This document shows positions 31,225 through 39,788 of a DNA stretch of 64,000 nucleotides, piece after piece. The notes under the pieces were generated by a model. The model worked only from the letters and a program-made list of their open reading frames with translations, ran no database searches and was not told the origin of the DNA. The stretch is from Bacillota bacterium (GTDB lineage: Bacteria; Bacillota; Clostridia; Lachnospirales; Lachnospiraceae): the NCBI GenBank assembly GCA_023437715.1, contig JAEZFK010000083.1, positions 1 through 64,000 of the forward strand, given 5' to 3'. How positions within the stretch are numbered: the stretch's first letter is position 1; each line of letters opens with the position of its first letter. The position numbers and the translations under genes were made by a program.

Positions 31225-32211
31225 ATGTTAAAAAAGTGTTCTGCAGTATTGCTATGCCTGATTATGGCTGTGAGTTTGTCTGCGTGCGGCAATAAAAATC
31301 AGGAATCCAAGTCAGATGAAGGCAGCGTTCCCGCAACCAGTGCCGTGCAGGAAAGTGAGCCGGCCGAAAGTACGGCGCAGACAGAGGCGCCAGAACAGGG
31401 TAAGATTAAAGTTTCCGTGACCTTTAATGCGATGAAGGAATTTGTTACTGCAGTCGGGAAGGATAAGGTTGATGTCGCAACAATTATACCGGACGGAATG
31501 GAGCCTCATGATTTTGAGCCAAAAGCACAGGATATTGCCGGTCTTAGCACAGCACAGGTTTTTGTGTACAGCGGATTGGGAATGGAAGCATGGGCAGAAG
31601 AAGCAATAAAGGCCGCAGACAATGCAGAGCTGATTACAGTAGAGGCATCTAAGGGAGCTGACCCAATTGAGAACACGGATCAGGAGGAAATTGAGGAACA
31701 CGGACAGTATGACCCCCATATTTGGCTAAGCTTAAAAGGTGCAGAACTTGAAGTGAAAAACATAAAGGATGCCCTTGTTCAGGCAGATCCGTCCAATAAG
31801 GATTATTATGAAACAAACTGCAATGACTTTGTTTCACAGCTGGAGACACTTTTCAACGAATATAACGAAAAATTCCAGTCCACGGAAAAAAAGAGCTTTG
31901 TAACCGGCCATGCTGCCTTTGGATATCTTTGCAGGGATTTCGGATTGGAGCAAAACAGTGTGGAAGATATATTTGCAGAGGGAGAACCCAGTGCACAGCA
32001 ATTGACTGAGCTTGTAGCATATTGCAAAGAAAATAAAGTGACCACTGTTTTTGCCGAGGAAATGGCAAGTCCGGAGGTATCTCAGACCTTGGCAAATGAG
32101 GTCGGTGCAAAAGTGGAAACAATTTATACAATTGAAAGCAATGAAGATGATTTAACCTATCTGGAGCGGGTTACTGATAATCTGGCTAAGATATATGATA
32201 GCTTAAAGTAG
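31225..32211 (+). CDS. znuA: Zinc-binding lipoprotein ZnuA
   Basis: 328-residue cluster A-1 solute-binding protein of the zinc/manganese ABC system. The N-terminus has a lipoprotein signal with the lipobox LSAC (Cys at about 21), followed by a Ser/Glu/Ala-rich linker. Metal ligands are expected at His in IPDGMEPHDFEP, His in YDPHIWLSLKG (after a short acidic HG loop), His in FVTGHAAFGYL and an acidic residue in VFAEEMASPE. The His-rich loop of enterobacterial ZnuA is reduced to EEIEEHGQYDPH. Divergent from znuCB and downstream of two Zur-like boxes. An inverted repeat follows at 32322. Confidence 0.93.
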   Translation: MLKKCSAVLLCLIMAVSLSACGNKNQESKSDEGSVPATSAVQESEPAESTAQTEAPEQGKIKVSVTFNAMKEFVTAVGKDKVDVATIIPDGMEPHDFEPKAQDIAGLSTAQVFVYSGLGMEAWAEEAIKAADNAELITVEASKGADPIENTDQEEIEEHGQYDPHIWLSLKGAELEVKNIKDALVQADPSNKDYYETNCNDFVSQLETLFNEYNEKFQSTEKKSFVTGHAAFGYLCRDFGLEQNSVEDIFAEGEPSAQQLTELVAYCKENKVTTVFAEEMASPEVSQTLANEVGAKVETIYTIESNEDDLTYLERVTDNLAKIYDSLK

Positions 32212-32321
32212 ATTTCGCATAATTGTAAGTGAAAATGAAAGATATTGGGACTGTTAAAACGGAAAAGGGGACAGAGGCAGGAAAGCTGTGAACAAAACCC
32301 TGTAAATATGTAATAATAAAT

Positions 32322-32358
32322 AGGCCTGTTATGAGAAAATAAAAATCATAACAGGCCT
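32322..32358 (+). terminator. Inverted repeat after znuA, probable terminator
   Basis: AGGCCTGTTATGA (32322-32334) pairs perfectly with TCATAACAGGCCT (32346-32358), a 13-bp stem with an 11-base loop. The following GTTATTAAAG is only weakly T-rich. It is 110 bases past the znuA stop. No gene is visible between 32212 and 32480. Confidence 0.55.
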
Positions 32359-32480
32359 GTTATTAAAGTACAGATGACAGATTTCCGTGGTATATGCTTA
32401 ACCTTAATTAAAGGATTCTGCGCGAAAACATGCCGGATCTTTGCCAATGCCTTTCTTTTATAAAGATGACTCAGACTGTC

Positions 32481-32509
32481 AAAAAAGTCGGCAAGATGCC
32501 GGCTTTTTT
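32481..32509 (+). terminator. Intrinsic terminator upstream of the HPr-like gene
   Basis: AAAAAAGTCGGC (32481-32492) and GCCGGCTTTTTT (32498-32509) make a stem with one G-T pair, a 5-base loop and a T6 tail. It isolates the zinc genes from the PTS locus. Immediately after it an extended -10 (TGCTATAAT, 32509-32517) can start transcription of the HPr-like gene. Confidence 0.8.
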
Positions 32510-32563
32510 GCTATAATAGAGCCAGAGGTGTTTTTTCATGAACGGAAAAAGGGTGATGATGAG

Positions 32564-32821
32564 ATGATGAGTTATGAATACACAATATCGGATAAGCAGG
32601 GGCTTCACGCCATCAATGCTATGCGCCTGAGCAGGGCGGCATCGGAATATGAGAGCCGTATAACCCTTAAAGGCAGGAAAGGTACGGCGGATTGCAAGAA
32701 TGTGCTTTCACTTATGGGTCTGGGAGCACGATACGGGGAATGTCTGGAGCTTATTGTAGAGGGGCCGGATGAGAGCAAGGCATTGGAGTTCCTTAAAGAG
32801 GTTATTCAGACCAATTTATAG
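32564..32821 (+). CDS. HPr-like phosphocarrier protein lacking Ser46
   Basis: 85-residue HPr-family protein that passes phosphate from enzyme I to PTS IIA domains. The catalytic histidine is present (His15 in KQGLHAINAM), but the following Arg17-Pro18 of normal HPr (HARPA) is INA. Position 46, the HPr-kinase serine that mediates catabolite repression in Firmicutes, is Asn (DCKNVLSLMGLG). The start at 32564 (first of two ATGs) gives textbook numbering and length; a frame open from 32441 runs through the terminator and is not translated. It probably serves the adjacent PTS loci without being a repression signal. It is not the housekeeping ptsH. Confidence 0.85.
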   Translation: MMSYEYTISDKQGLHAINAMRLSRAASEYESRITLKGRKGTADCKNVLSLMGLGARYGECLELIVEGPDESKALEFLKEVIQTNL

Positions 32822-32835
32822 CGGAAACAAGATTA

Positions 32836-32892
32836 TTTCCTAGCAATTAGGAAACAGATTTATCTCCAAACTCTTTCCTGACGGACTATAGT
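32836..32892 (+). promoter_or_regulatory. Activator-type operator and promoter of the MupG-regulator operon
   Basis: The palindrome TTTCCTA-N5-TAGGAAA (32836-32854) starts exactly 51 bases before a TATAGT -10 box (32887-32892). No good -35 element is present at the right distance (CTCCAA). The same palindrome and spacing occur at 36018-36074, so this is probably the binding site of the PRD regulator encoded at 34097, acting as an activator. Confidence 0.75.
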
Positions 32893-32957
32893 TAATGTCA
32901 AAGGACCATCCGGGACGTCAGGACCGGCCGGTTAAATATAAGAGAGGGGATAATCCT

Positions 32958-34049
32958 ATGGCGAGATTGGGCATTTCCGTTTATCCGGAACATTCTACAG
33001 AAGAAAAGGACATAGAGTATATCGAAAAGGCAGGGAGATTGGGGTATAAGAGAATCTTTACCTGCCTCTTAAGCGTGGAGGAGAGCAGGGAAGAGGTGAT
33101 GGGCCGTTTCCGGAGACTGGCCGATGCCGCTCATGGCTGCGGCATGGAAATCATACCGGATGTGAGCCCTGCCGTATTTTCCAGGTTGGAAATTTCCTAC
33201 GAGGACTTATCCATATTTGAGGAAATGCATATGGACGGCATCCGTCTGGACGAAGGCTTTGACGGCATGAAAGAAAGCCTTATGACTTACAATCCCCAGG
33301 GGCTTAAAGTGGAGCTTAATGCCAGTACAAAGCTGGCATATGTGGAAAATATTATGGATCACCATCCGGACCGTAACAGGCTGATTACCTGCCACAATTT
33401 TTATCCCCAGAGGTATACGGGACTGAGCCTTAAGCATTTTAACATCTGCAATGATAAGATGAAATCACTGGGACTTAAGGTGGCGGCCTTTGTATCCAGC
33501 AACGCGGCCGGAGCATACGGCCCATGGCCCGTAAACGAGGGGCTCTGCACTCTGGAGATGCACCGCGGACTGCCGGTTGATTTTCAGGTGCGCCATCTGT
33601 TTGCCACCGGCATGGTAGATGACGTGCTCATCGCCAATGCCTATGCCACGGATGAGGAACTTAAGGCCTGCGCTGCCCTCAATTCCAGCATTCTGACCTT
33701 TTGTATTCAGCGGGAGAAAGAACTGACTGAGACCGAGGCCCAGATCCTGGATTATGAGCTCCGCCACGTGGTAAGAGGAGATATGAACGACTATATGATC
33801 CGTTCCTCCGGCCCCAGAGTCACATTTGCGGACCGGTCTATCCCTGCCGCCAATACCAGGGACTTAAAGCGCGGCGATGTGGTCATCTTAAATGACGGCT
33901 ATCCCAAATATAAGGGGGAGCTGCAGGTCGTCACCAAAGACATGCCAAATGACGGCCGCAAGAATGTGATCGGTCATCTTCCTGAGTATGAGCACCTTCT
34001 GCTGGATTACGCAAAGCCATGGACCGTGTTCGCATTCCACATCCTCTGA
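32958..34049 (+). CDS. DUF871 family protein, MupG-like 6-phospho-N-acetylmuramidase
   Basis: 363-residue protein of the DUF871 family, an N-terminal TIM barrel (about 1-240; MARLGISVYPEHSTEEKDIEYIEKAGRLGYKRIFTCL) and a smaller C-terminal domain (about 250-360). In Staphylococcus aureus MupG hydrolyses MurNAc-6-phosphate-GlcNAc released from cell wall and imported by a PTS. Conserved-looking acidic residues lie in DGIRLDEGFDG and ELNAST; CHNFYPQRYTGLS is a family stretch. ATG 32958 behind GAGAGGGG is preferred to an upstream in-frame start. It sits before the PRD regulator and a lactose-type PTS, so it probably cleaves the phosphorylated import product, perhaps a muropeptide disaccharide. Substrate inferred. 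Confidence 0.85.
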   Translation: MARLGISVYPEHSTEEKDIEYIEKAGRLGYKRIFTCLLSVEESREEVMGRFRRLADAAHGCGMEIIPDVSPAVFSRLEISYEDLSIFEEMHMDGIRLDEGFDGMKESLMTYNPQGLKVELNASTKLAYVENIMDHHPDRNRLITCHNFYPQRYTGLSLKHFNICNDKMKSLGLKVAAFVSSNAAGAYGPWPVNEGLCTLEMHRGLPVDFQVRHLFATGMVDDVLIANAYATDEELKACAALNSSILTFCIQREKELTETEAQILDYELRHVVRGDMNDYMIRSSGPRVTFADRSIPAANTRDLKRGDVVILNDGYPKYKGELQVVTKDMPNDGRKNVIGHLPEYEHLLLDYAKPWTVFAFHIL

Positions 34050-34096
34050 ACAGAGGCCCTTACAGAAGAATACGGTAAGAAAAGGGGGATTTAGAC

Positions 34097-36016
34097 ATGC
34101 AGAATAAAAGACAGGAGCAGCTGCTTGCCATATTATCTGAGCGGGGAGACTGGATAACCAGCCGGAGCCTGGCCGGTCTTTTACAGGTGACGGACAGAAC
34201 CATACGCTCCGATGTGGAGTCCATCAACAAACAGATGATCCCGCCTCCCATAGAATCCAATGTGCGGCAGGGCTACCGCATTTGCGAGAATGCCAGAATA
34301 TCGCCTCTGCCATCGAAAGAAACCCGGGAAACGGGTATTCCCCAGACTCCCGGCGCCCGCTGTGCATACATAATACAGAAGCTCTTATTTGAAGTGAAAG
34401 AACTGAATCTCACCCTGCTCCAGAGCCAGATCTATGTCAGCGGAGCATCCATTGACAATGACTTAAAGCGCATACGTAAGATGCTGGAACCCTATTCCGG
34501 CTTAAAGCTGGTCCGCAATAGGGAATGTATCTCCCTGAAAGGGGATGAGGCCGGAAAACGGCGGTTTTATAAGGACCTGCTCATGGCCGAAGTCCAGGAG
34601 AACTTTCTCAACTTAAATATGCTTGCCAATTTATACAAAAGCTTTGACTTAATTGAGGTAAAGGATATATTTGTGGATGTGCTGAAGGAATACGATTATT
34701 CCATCCACGAATCCATGTTTCCCATGCTCATGCTCCATGCCGGCACCAGCATTGAGAGGATGAGCTGTGCCAACTACATCAGCATGGAAGAGGAGATGAC
34801 GGAACTGGAGGATACCATTGAGTACCAGATTTCAAGGGACTTCTTTGACCGCATTTCCAGACGCCTTCACATAAAGATCCACGACAGCGAGGTGGGTATG
34901 TTCGCCCTGGTGGTCATGGGCAGAAAGGCCTCCAATTATACCGGTGATTTCGTGAATTTCGGCGGCAGATGGCTGAGCACCAGGAAACTGGTAGGCGAGG
35001 CCCTGGAGCAGATATACGCTTTGTTCGGTCTGGATTTCCGGCAGGACGGGGACTTAATCGCCGGCCTTAAGATGCATATTCACGGACTGGTTGAGCGGGT
35101 CAGGAACCGGGCCCGGATGGAGGATGTGTTTGTGGAAGGGATCAAGAGCAAATATCCTCTTGTCTTTGAGATGGGCATTTACGTGGTGGAATTTCTGGAA
35201 GAAAGGCTTAATACTTCCATATCCGATGCAGAGAGCTGTTATATTGCCCTCCATCTGGGTGCTGCCAGTGAACGCATGAACGCAGAAAGGAAATACCGTG
35301 CCGTCATGATTCTGCCTCACAATCAGTCCTTTTCTGACATGTGCCTGAAGAAAATTTCCGATATGCTCCGGGAGAGGATGGAGGTGGTGAAGGTCTTCGG
35401 TTATTTTGAAGAGGAGGAAGTGTCCTCCCTGGACCCGGATCTGCTGCTCAGTACATTTCCCTTAGAGCACAGACTGGATGTGGAGACAGTCCTCATCAAC
35501 CTGTTCGTGGATTCCGGGACAGAGTCCAGAATTCTACAGGCCATTAACCGGCTGGATAAGAAGGGCTTCCGGCTGGAATTTTCCGCCCATATCGGCAGCC
35601 TGATCCGCCGGGAGCATTACCACACAGAGGTGAGCTGCACCAGCCCGGAGGAAATCATCCGCATGCTGTGCTCCGGGCTGGTGCAGGCGGGGGTTGTGGA
35701 GCCGGAATTTACAGATGTGGTATTAAAAAGGGAGCAGATGTCTCCCACCTCCTTTGTCAATACATTTGCCATTCCCCATGCGTTTGGAGCCTTTGCCGGA
35801 AAATCCACCATTGCGGTGGCCCAGCTTAAGAATCCTGTGAAATGGGGCGCCTTTGAGGTGCGGCTGGTGATGCTGTTCGCCATCAATAAAGGGGAGGCCA
35901 GGATGATTAAGGTCTTCTTTGACTGGATATCCAACATCGTGAACCAGCCTGAGGAGCTGGCAAAATTAGCGGTTCCCTGCGGATATGAAGAATTTATTGA
36001 CCGGATCATGGAGTGA
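34097..36016 (+). CDS. PRD-containing transcriptional activator (MtlR/LicR type)
   Basis: 639-residue multidomain PTS-controlled regulator. Order: winged helix/HTH (about 1-65; LLAILSERGDWITSRSLAGLLQVTDRTIRSDV), further HTH-like region (80-150), two PRD modules (about 175-395) with His in RLHIKIHDSE and YIALHLGAASERM, an EIIB-like domain (about 405-490) and a C-terminal fructose/mannitol-type EIIA domain (about 500-639) with its phospho-His in FAIPHAFG. Such proteins are activated or silenced by phosphorylation from HPr and cognate EIIB. The EIIB-like part lacks an obvious Cys in the CxxGxGTS loop. Two identical palindromes at fixed distance from -10 boxes flank it, its likely targets. Confidence 0.92.
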   Translation: MQNKRQEQLLAILSERGDWITSRSLAGLLQVTDRTIRSDVESINKQMIPPPIESNVRQGYRICENARISPLPSKETRETGIPQTPGARCAYIIQKLLFEVKELNLTLLQSQIYVSGASIDNDLKRIRKMLEPYSGLKLVRNRECISLKGDEAGKRRFYKDLLMAEVQENFLNLNMLANLYKSFDLIEVKDIFVDVLKEYDYSIHESMFPMLMLHAGTSIERMSCANYISMEEEMTELEDTIEYQISRDFFDRISRRLHIKIHDSEVGMFALVVMGRKASNYTGDFVNFGGRWLSTRKLVGEALEQIYALFGLDFRQDGDLIAGLKMHIHGLVERVRNRARMEDVFVEGIKSKYPLVFEMGIYVVEFLEERLNTSISDAESCYIALHLGAASERMNAERKYRAVMILPHNQSFSDMCLKKISDMLRERMEVVKVFGYFEEEEVSSLDPDLLLSTFPLEHRLDVETVLINLFVDSGTESRILQAINRLDKKGFRLEFSAHIGSLIRREHYHTEVSCTSPEEIIRMLCSGLVQAGVVEPEFTDVVLKREQMSPTSFVNTFAIPHAFGAFAGKSTIAVAQLKNPVKWGAFEVRLVMLFAINKGEARMIKVFFDWISNIVNQPEELAKLAVPCGYEEFIDRIME

Positions 36017-36017
36017 A

Positions 36018-36074
36018 TTTCCTAAGAGCTAGGAAATTCCTTTAAGGAAAAAAATTGAATTGCTGTCTTATAAT
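36018..36074 (+). promoter_or_regulatory. Activator-type operator and promoter of the lactose/cellobiose-type PTS operon
   Basis: TTTCCTA-N5-TAGGAAA (36018-36036) begins two bases after the regulator gene ends. It is again exactly 51 bases ahead of a TATAAT -10 box (36069-36074), while the -35 position (GGAAAA) is poor. Sequence and geometry are the same as at 32836. Confidence 0.78.
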
Positions 36075-36167
36075 AATCATTAATGAAGGCAGCTTAAGTT
36101 AAGATGCAGCGAACAGAACGGTTTTGCTGCATTTTGCTTTTCATCAATGTATACAGGAGGCAGCAAT

Positions 36168-36506
36168 ATGTTAGAGGGATTAGAGATGATTTGTTTTAAA
36201 ATCATATCCAATGTAGGCGGCGCACGGTCCAGCTACATTGAGGCAATCCAGAAAGCGAAGCTTGGGGATTTTGCCGGCGCAGGGGAATGTATCAAAGCCG
36301 GTCATGAAATGTTCCTGGCAGGACATGAGGCCCACTTTGAACTGATCCAGAAAGAGGCCCAGGGGGAACCTGTGGGCGCGTCCCTGATCTTAATCCATGC
36401 GGAAGACCAGCTCATGAGCGCGGAAGGATTTAAAATCATCGCAGAGGAGATGATTGCCAGCTATGAGAGGATCGCGAAGCTGGAGGAGAAGGCAGGGAGT
36501 AAATGA
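36168..36506 (+). CDS. PTS lactose/cellobiose-family IIA component
   Basis: 112-residue all-helical EIIA of the lactose/N,N'-diacetylchitobiose family. It accepts phosphate from HPr and gives it to the IIB protein encoded next. The active-site histidine is His77 in LILIHAEDQLM (compare LLVHAQDHLM). Other family marks are ISNVGGARSSYIEAIQKAKLGDFAGA. ATG 36168 is supported by AGGAGG 7 bases upstream. First gene of the operon driven by the palindrome-controlled promoter. Confidence 0.93.
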   Translation: MLEGLEMICFKIISNVGGARSSYIEAIQKAKLGDFAGAGECIKAGHEMFLAGHEAHFELIQKEAQGEPVGASLILIHAEDQLMSAEGFKIIAEEMIASYERIAKLEEKAGSK

Positions 36507-36545
36507 CGGAAATAAAAAAATGCAAATAGCAAGGAGGATTTTACA

Positions 36546-36866
36546 ATGAAACGAGTGTATTTATTCTGCAGTGCAGGAATGTCAACCAGCATGCTGGCAA
36601 GCAAGATGCAGAACGTAGCCAACGACCATAACCTTCCCATTGAAGTGGAAGCGTTCCCTGACGGCAAGATCGGCCAGATCATTGACGAGAAGCATCCGGA
36701 TGTGATTCTTTTAGGCCCTCAGGTCAAATACCGCTATGGTGAGATTGTAGAAAAGTACGGAAGCAGAGGCATCCCGATCCAGGTCATTGATCAGACCGAT
36801 TACGGTATGATGAACGGTGAGAAGGTTCTTAAATCTGCGATCAAGCTGTTAAAAGCTTCCAAATAA
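36546..36866 (+). CDS. PTS lactose/cellobiose-family IIB component
   Basis: 106-residue EIIB with the phosphocysteine Cys8 in YLFCSAGMSTSMLASKM, the P-loop-like signature of the cellobiose/chitobiose IIB family. It transfers phosphate from IIA to the sugar during transport through IIC. VILLGPQVKYRYGEI is the conserved middle strand. Preceded by AAGGAGG and separated by 39 and 61 bases from the IIA and IIC genes. Confidence 0.94.
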   Translation: MKRVYLFCSAGMSTSMLASKMQNVANDHNLPIEVEAFPDGKIGQIIDEKHPDVILLGPQVKYRYGEIVEKYGSRGIPIQVIDQTDYGMMNGEKVLKSAIKLLKASK

Positions 36867-36927
36867 GGCTGAACAGCAGAATTTCTATTTAATAGCAAAA
36901 ATAAATGAAAACGGGGGAATTACAATC

Positions 36928-38259
36928 ATGTTAAGTAAATTAGAATCTGTACTCATGCCTCTGGCAGAGAGAATCGGAAAGAACAAGTATCTCATTGCAA
37001 TCCGTGACGGCTTTTTGCTGTCCATGCCGCTGTTAATCGTAGGTTCCTTTTTCCTCCTCATTGCCAATTTTCCCATTCCGGGGTGGACCGGTTTTTGGGC
37101 AAGGTTTTTCGGGGAACACTGGGACTCCTACTTTTCCAAGCCTACGGATGCCACGTTCTCAATCATGGCAGTGCTGGCGGTGGTTGGAATCGGCTATTCC
37201 TTTTCAGAGCAGATGAAGGTAGACCGGCTGTTCGGCGCTGCCGTATCACTGGTATGCTGGTTCCTGATCATGCCCTATAAGATCCTGGTAAATGATACTG
37301 CCGTGTCCGGCATTCCGCTGGGCTGGGTCGGTTCCAAGGGAATCTTCGTAGGAATTCTTGCGGCTTTCCTGTCCGTACATATTTATGCGTGGGTCAATAA
37401 AAAGGGATGGATCATCAAGATGCCCGACGGCGTTCCTCCTACAGTGGCAAAGTCTTTCTCCGCCCTGATTCCTGCCGGGGTCTCGGTGCTGGTGTTCTTC
37501 ATCCTGAACATTGTTTTTGCCATGACCCCATATGAGAATGCATTCAACTTTGTGTTCACCATCCTGCAGACTCCTCTCCTTAAGCTGGGCAACACCCTTC
37601 CGGCTATGGTAATCGCTTATATCTTTCTCCATTTCTTCTGGTTCTTCGGAGTAAACGGCGGTTCCGTGGTGGGTGCGGTGTTTAATCCCATCCTTCAGAC
37701 CCTTTCGGCTGAGAACCTGGCTGCATTCCAGGCAGGCCAGCCGCTGCCGAATATTATATCCCAGCAGTTCCAGGATTTATTCGCCACCTTTGGCGGATGC
37801 GGCTCCACCTTATCGCTGTTAATAGCAATGCTTTTTTTCTGCCGCTCCAAGCGTATCAAGGAGCTGGGCAAGCTGGCATTTATCCCCGGCCTGTTCGGCA
37901 TCAATGAACCCATCGTGTTCGGTCTGCCTATTTTACTGAACCCGATGATGCTCATTCCGTTCATGCTGGTGCCTACCATCAACATTGTGATTTCCTACTT
38001 CTGTATGAGCATCGGTCTGGTTCCTCTCTGCTCCGGCGTAGCGATTCCATGGACCATGCCTGTAATCCTCTCCGGGTTCCTGGCGACCGGCTGGCAGGGG
38101 GCCGTGCTCCAGCTGCTGCTTCTTGTGCTGGGTGTATTCATCTACATGCCGTTCATCAAGATGATGGATAAACAGTATATGGAAGACGAGACCAGGGCCT
38201 CTGAGAAATCCGATGATGACGATATTGACTTAAATGACCTTTCTTTTGACGATCTGTAA
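36928..38259 (+). CDS. PTS lactose/cellobiose-family IIC permease
   Basis: 443-residue membrane component with about ten hydrophobic segments. It starts LESVLMPLAERIGKNKYLIAIRDGFLLSMPLLIVGSFFLL, a hallmark of EIIC of the Lac/Cel family. PGLFGINEPIVFGLPILLNPMM (about 320-341) holds the conserved NEP motif for substrate binding. It ends in an acidic cytoplasmic tail (SDDDDIDLNDLSFDDL). Substrate specificity cannot be read directly; a GlcNAc- or MurNAc-containing disaccharide would fit the MupG-like and glycosylasparaginase neighbours. Confidence 0.93.
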   Translation: MLSKLESVLMPLAERIGKNKYLIAIRDGFLLSMPLLIVGSFFLLIANFPIPGWTGFWARFFGEHWDSYFSKPTDATFSIMAVLAVVGIGYSFSEQMKVDRLFGAAVSLVCWFLIMPYKILVNDTAVSGIPLGWVGSKGIFVGILAAFLSVHIYAWVNKKGWIIKMPDGVPPTVAKSFSALIPAGVSVLVFFILNIVFAMTPYENAFNFVFTILQTPLLKLGNTLPAMVIAYIFLHFFWFFGVNGGSVVGAVFNPILQTLSAENLAAFQAGQPLPNIISQQFQDLFATFGGCGSTLSLLIAMLFFCRSKRIKELGKLAFIPGLFGINEPIVFGLPILLNPMMLIPFMLVPTINIVISYFCMSIGLVPLCSGVAIPWTMPVILSGFLATGWQGAVLQLLLLVLGVFIYMPFIKMMDKQYMEDETRASEKSDDDDIDLNDLSFDDL

Positions 38260-38275
38260 AATGAGGTAAACGGTA

Positions 38276-38800
38276 ATGAAGCTTATTATGATATACGACC
38301 AGATTCAGTCGGGACTTGGAACCAAGGACGACACCATGGTCCCCCTTACAGGGAAAAAGGAGCCCATCGGACCGGCTATTATGATGGAACCATTTTTAAA
38401 GCAGGTGGACGGATACGTAATGGCCTGCCTGTGCTGCGGCAACGGCACGTATCTTGCCGATCCGGAGGAGGTCAGCCGCAAGCTTTGTGCCATGGTGAAC
38501 AAGCTGCAGCCGGATGTGGTGATGTGCGGGCCCGCCTTTAACTATGCGGATTACGCTCAGATGTGCGCCAGGGTGGCCTGTGATATCAATGCCTCCACCG
38601 GAGCAAAGGCATTTGCAGCCATGTCTGCGGAGAATGGAGATACCATTGCAGCTTATAAGGATAAAGTAGCGATTGTGGAGACGCCGAAAAAGGGCGGTCT
38701 GGGCCTTAATGATGCCTTGAGAAACATGTGTACCCTGGCCAGGGCCTTGGCTGACGGCGCGGACACTTCGGCGCTGATTGAAGAATTCTGTTTTAGATAA
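38276..38800 (+). CDS. Glycine/sarcosine/betaine reductase component B-like protein, stand-alone
   Basis: 174-residue protein resembling the N-terminal part of GrdB/PrdB-type reductase B subunits: opening MKLIMIYDQIQSGLGTKDDT, VDGYVMACLCCGNGTYL, then LQPDVVMCGPAFNYADYAQMCARVACDINASTGAKAF, where GrdB has PDLLIAGPAFNAGRYGVACG. The selenocysteine region of real GrdB is not part of it; no in-frame TGA is involved. Cysteines in CLCC may matter. Such GrdB-related proteins occur in PTS operons of other Firmicutes without known activity. 16 bases after the IIC gene, 16 before the asparaginase. Confidence 0.7.
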   Translation: MKLIMIYDQIQSGLGTKDDTMVPLTGKKEPIGPAIMMEPFLKQVDGYVMACLCCGNGTYLADPEEVSRKLCAMVNKLQPDVVMCGPAFNYADYAQMCARVACDINASTGAKAFAAMSAENGDTIAAYKDKVAIVETPKKGGLGLNDALRNMCTLARALADGADTSALIEEFCFR

Positions 38801-38816
38801 AAAGGAGGTCCGTGCA

Positions 38817-39785
38817 ATGTGGGGTATGATAGCAACCTGGCGTATGGCAGTGGAAGGGATTGCAAAGGGAGCGGAGATGCTTAAGGAAAACGGCGGAGCA
38901 GGAGATGCCATTGAGGCGGCCATCCGCCAGGTAGAGGACTTCCCTTATTATAAATCCGTAGGCTACGGCGGACTGCCCAATGAGGAAATGGAAGTGGAAA
39001 TGGACGCGGCCTATATGGACGGCGATACACTGGATATAGGAGCCGTGGCCGCCATCAGGGATTTCGCCAATCCGGTATCCATTGCCAGGCGTTTAAGCCG
39101 GGAAAAGGTCAACTGCATGCTGGTGGCTGAAGGAGCAGAAAAATTCGCTCACAAGGAAGGCTTTGAGCGCAAGAATATGCTGACAGACCGGGCAAAGGCT
39201 CATTACAGGAAGCGGATAAAGGAGGTGGCTGCCCAGGCGGCCGCCAGGGAGCTTAAGCCCTATTCCGGTCATGACACCGTGGGCATGGCCTGCCTGGATG
39301 GAAAGGGCAGGATGACGGCAGCCACCTCAACCAGCGGCCTGTTCATGAAGAAAAAGGGCAGGGTAGGCGATTCTCCCATATCCGGCTCCGGCTTCTATGC
39401 CGACAGCAGGAAGGGGGCCGCCGGCGCTACCGGCCTGGGAGAGGACTTGATGAAGGGCTGCATCTCTTATGAGACCGTCCGCCTTATGGGAGAAGGAATG
39501 CATCCTCAGGAGGCCTGTGAGGCAGCGGTGAACCGGCTGGACCGGGAACTTCGGGAACGCCGGGGCGAAGCCGGCGACATATCCCTCATTGCCATGAATC
39601 CCAAGGGGGAGTGGGGGGCTGCCACAAATATAGAGGGATTTTCTTTTGCAGTGGTCACGGAGGAAATGGAACCCACGGTTTACCTGGTAACCCGGGGGAG
39701 GGATGGACACTGCACTTATGAGAAAGCCTCTGAAGAATGGATGGAAAATTACATGAAGACGCGCATGGCGCCCATAGAGGAATAA
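38817..39785 (+). CDS. N4-(beta-N-acetylglucosaminyl)-L-asparaginase (glycosylasparaginase family)
   Basis: 322-residue N-terminal nucleophile hydrolase that cleaves the amide bond between GlcNAc and asparagine. The autoproteolytic site is Asp153-Thr154 in SGHDTVGMACLD, with Thr154 the new N-terminal nucleophile. GDSPISGSGFYAD and GATGLGEDLMKG are the conserved substrate-binding loops. No signal peptide, so it acts in the cytoplasm on imported material. ATG 38817 fits AAAGGAGG; a longer frame from 38778 overlaps the previous gene. Within a PTS operon this suggests that a sugar-asparagine or sugar-peptide conjugate is imported and dismantled. Confidence 0.88.
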   Translation: MWGMIATWRMAVEGIAKGAEMLKENGGAGDAIEAAIRQVEDFPYYKSVGYGGLPNEEMEVEMDAAYMDGDTLDIGAVAAIRDFANPVSIARRLSREKVNCMLVAEGAEKFAHKEGFERKNMLTDRAKAHYRKRIKEVAAQAAARELKPYSGHDTVGMACLDGKGRMTAATSTSGLFMKKKGRVGDSPISGSGFYADSRKGAAGATGLGEDLMKGCISYETVRLMGEGMHPQEACEAAVNRLDRELRERRGEAGDISLIAMNPKGEWGAATNIEGFSFAVVTEEMEPTVYLVTRGRDGHCTYEKASEEWMENYMKTRMAPIEE

Positions 39786-39788
39786 GAG

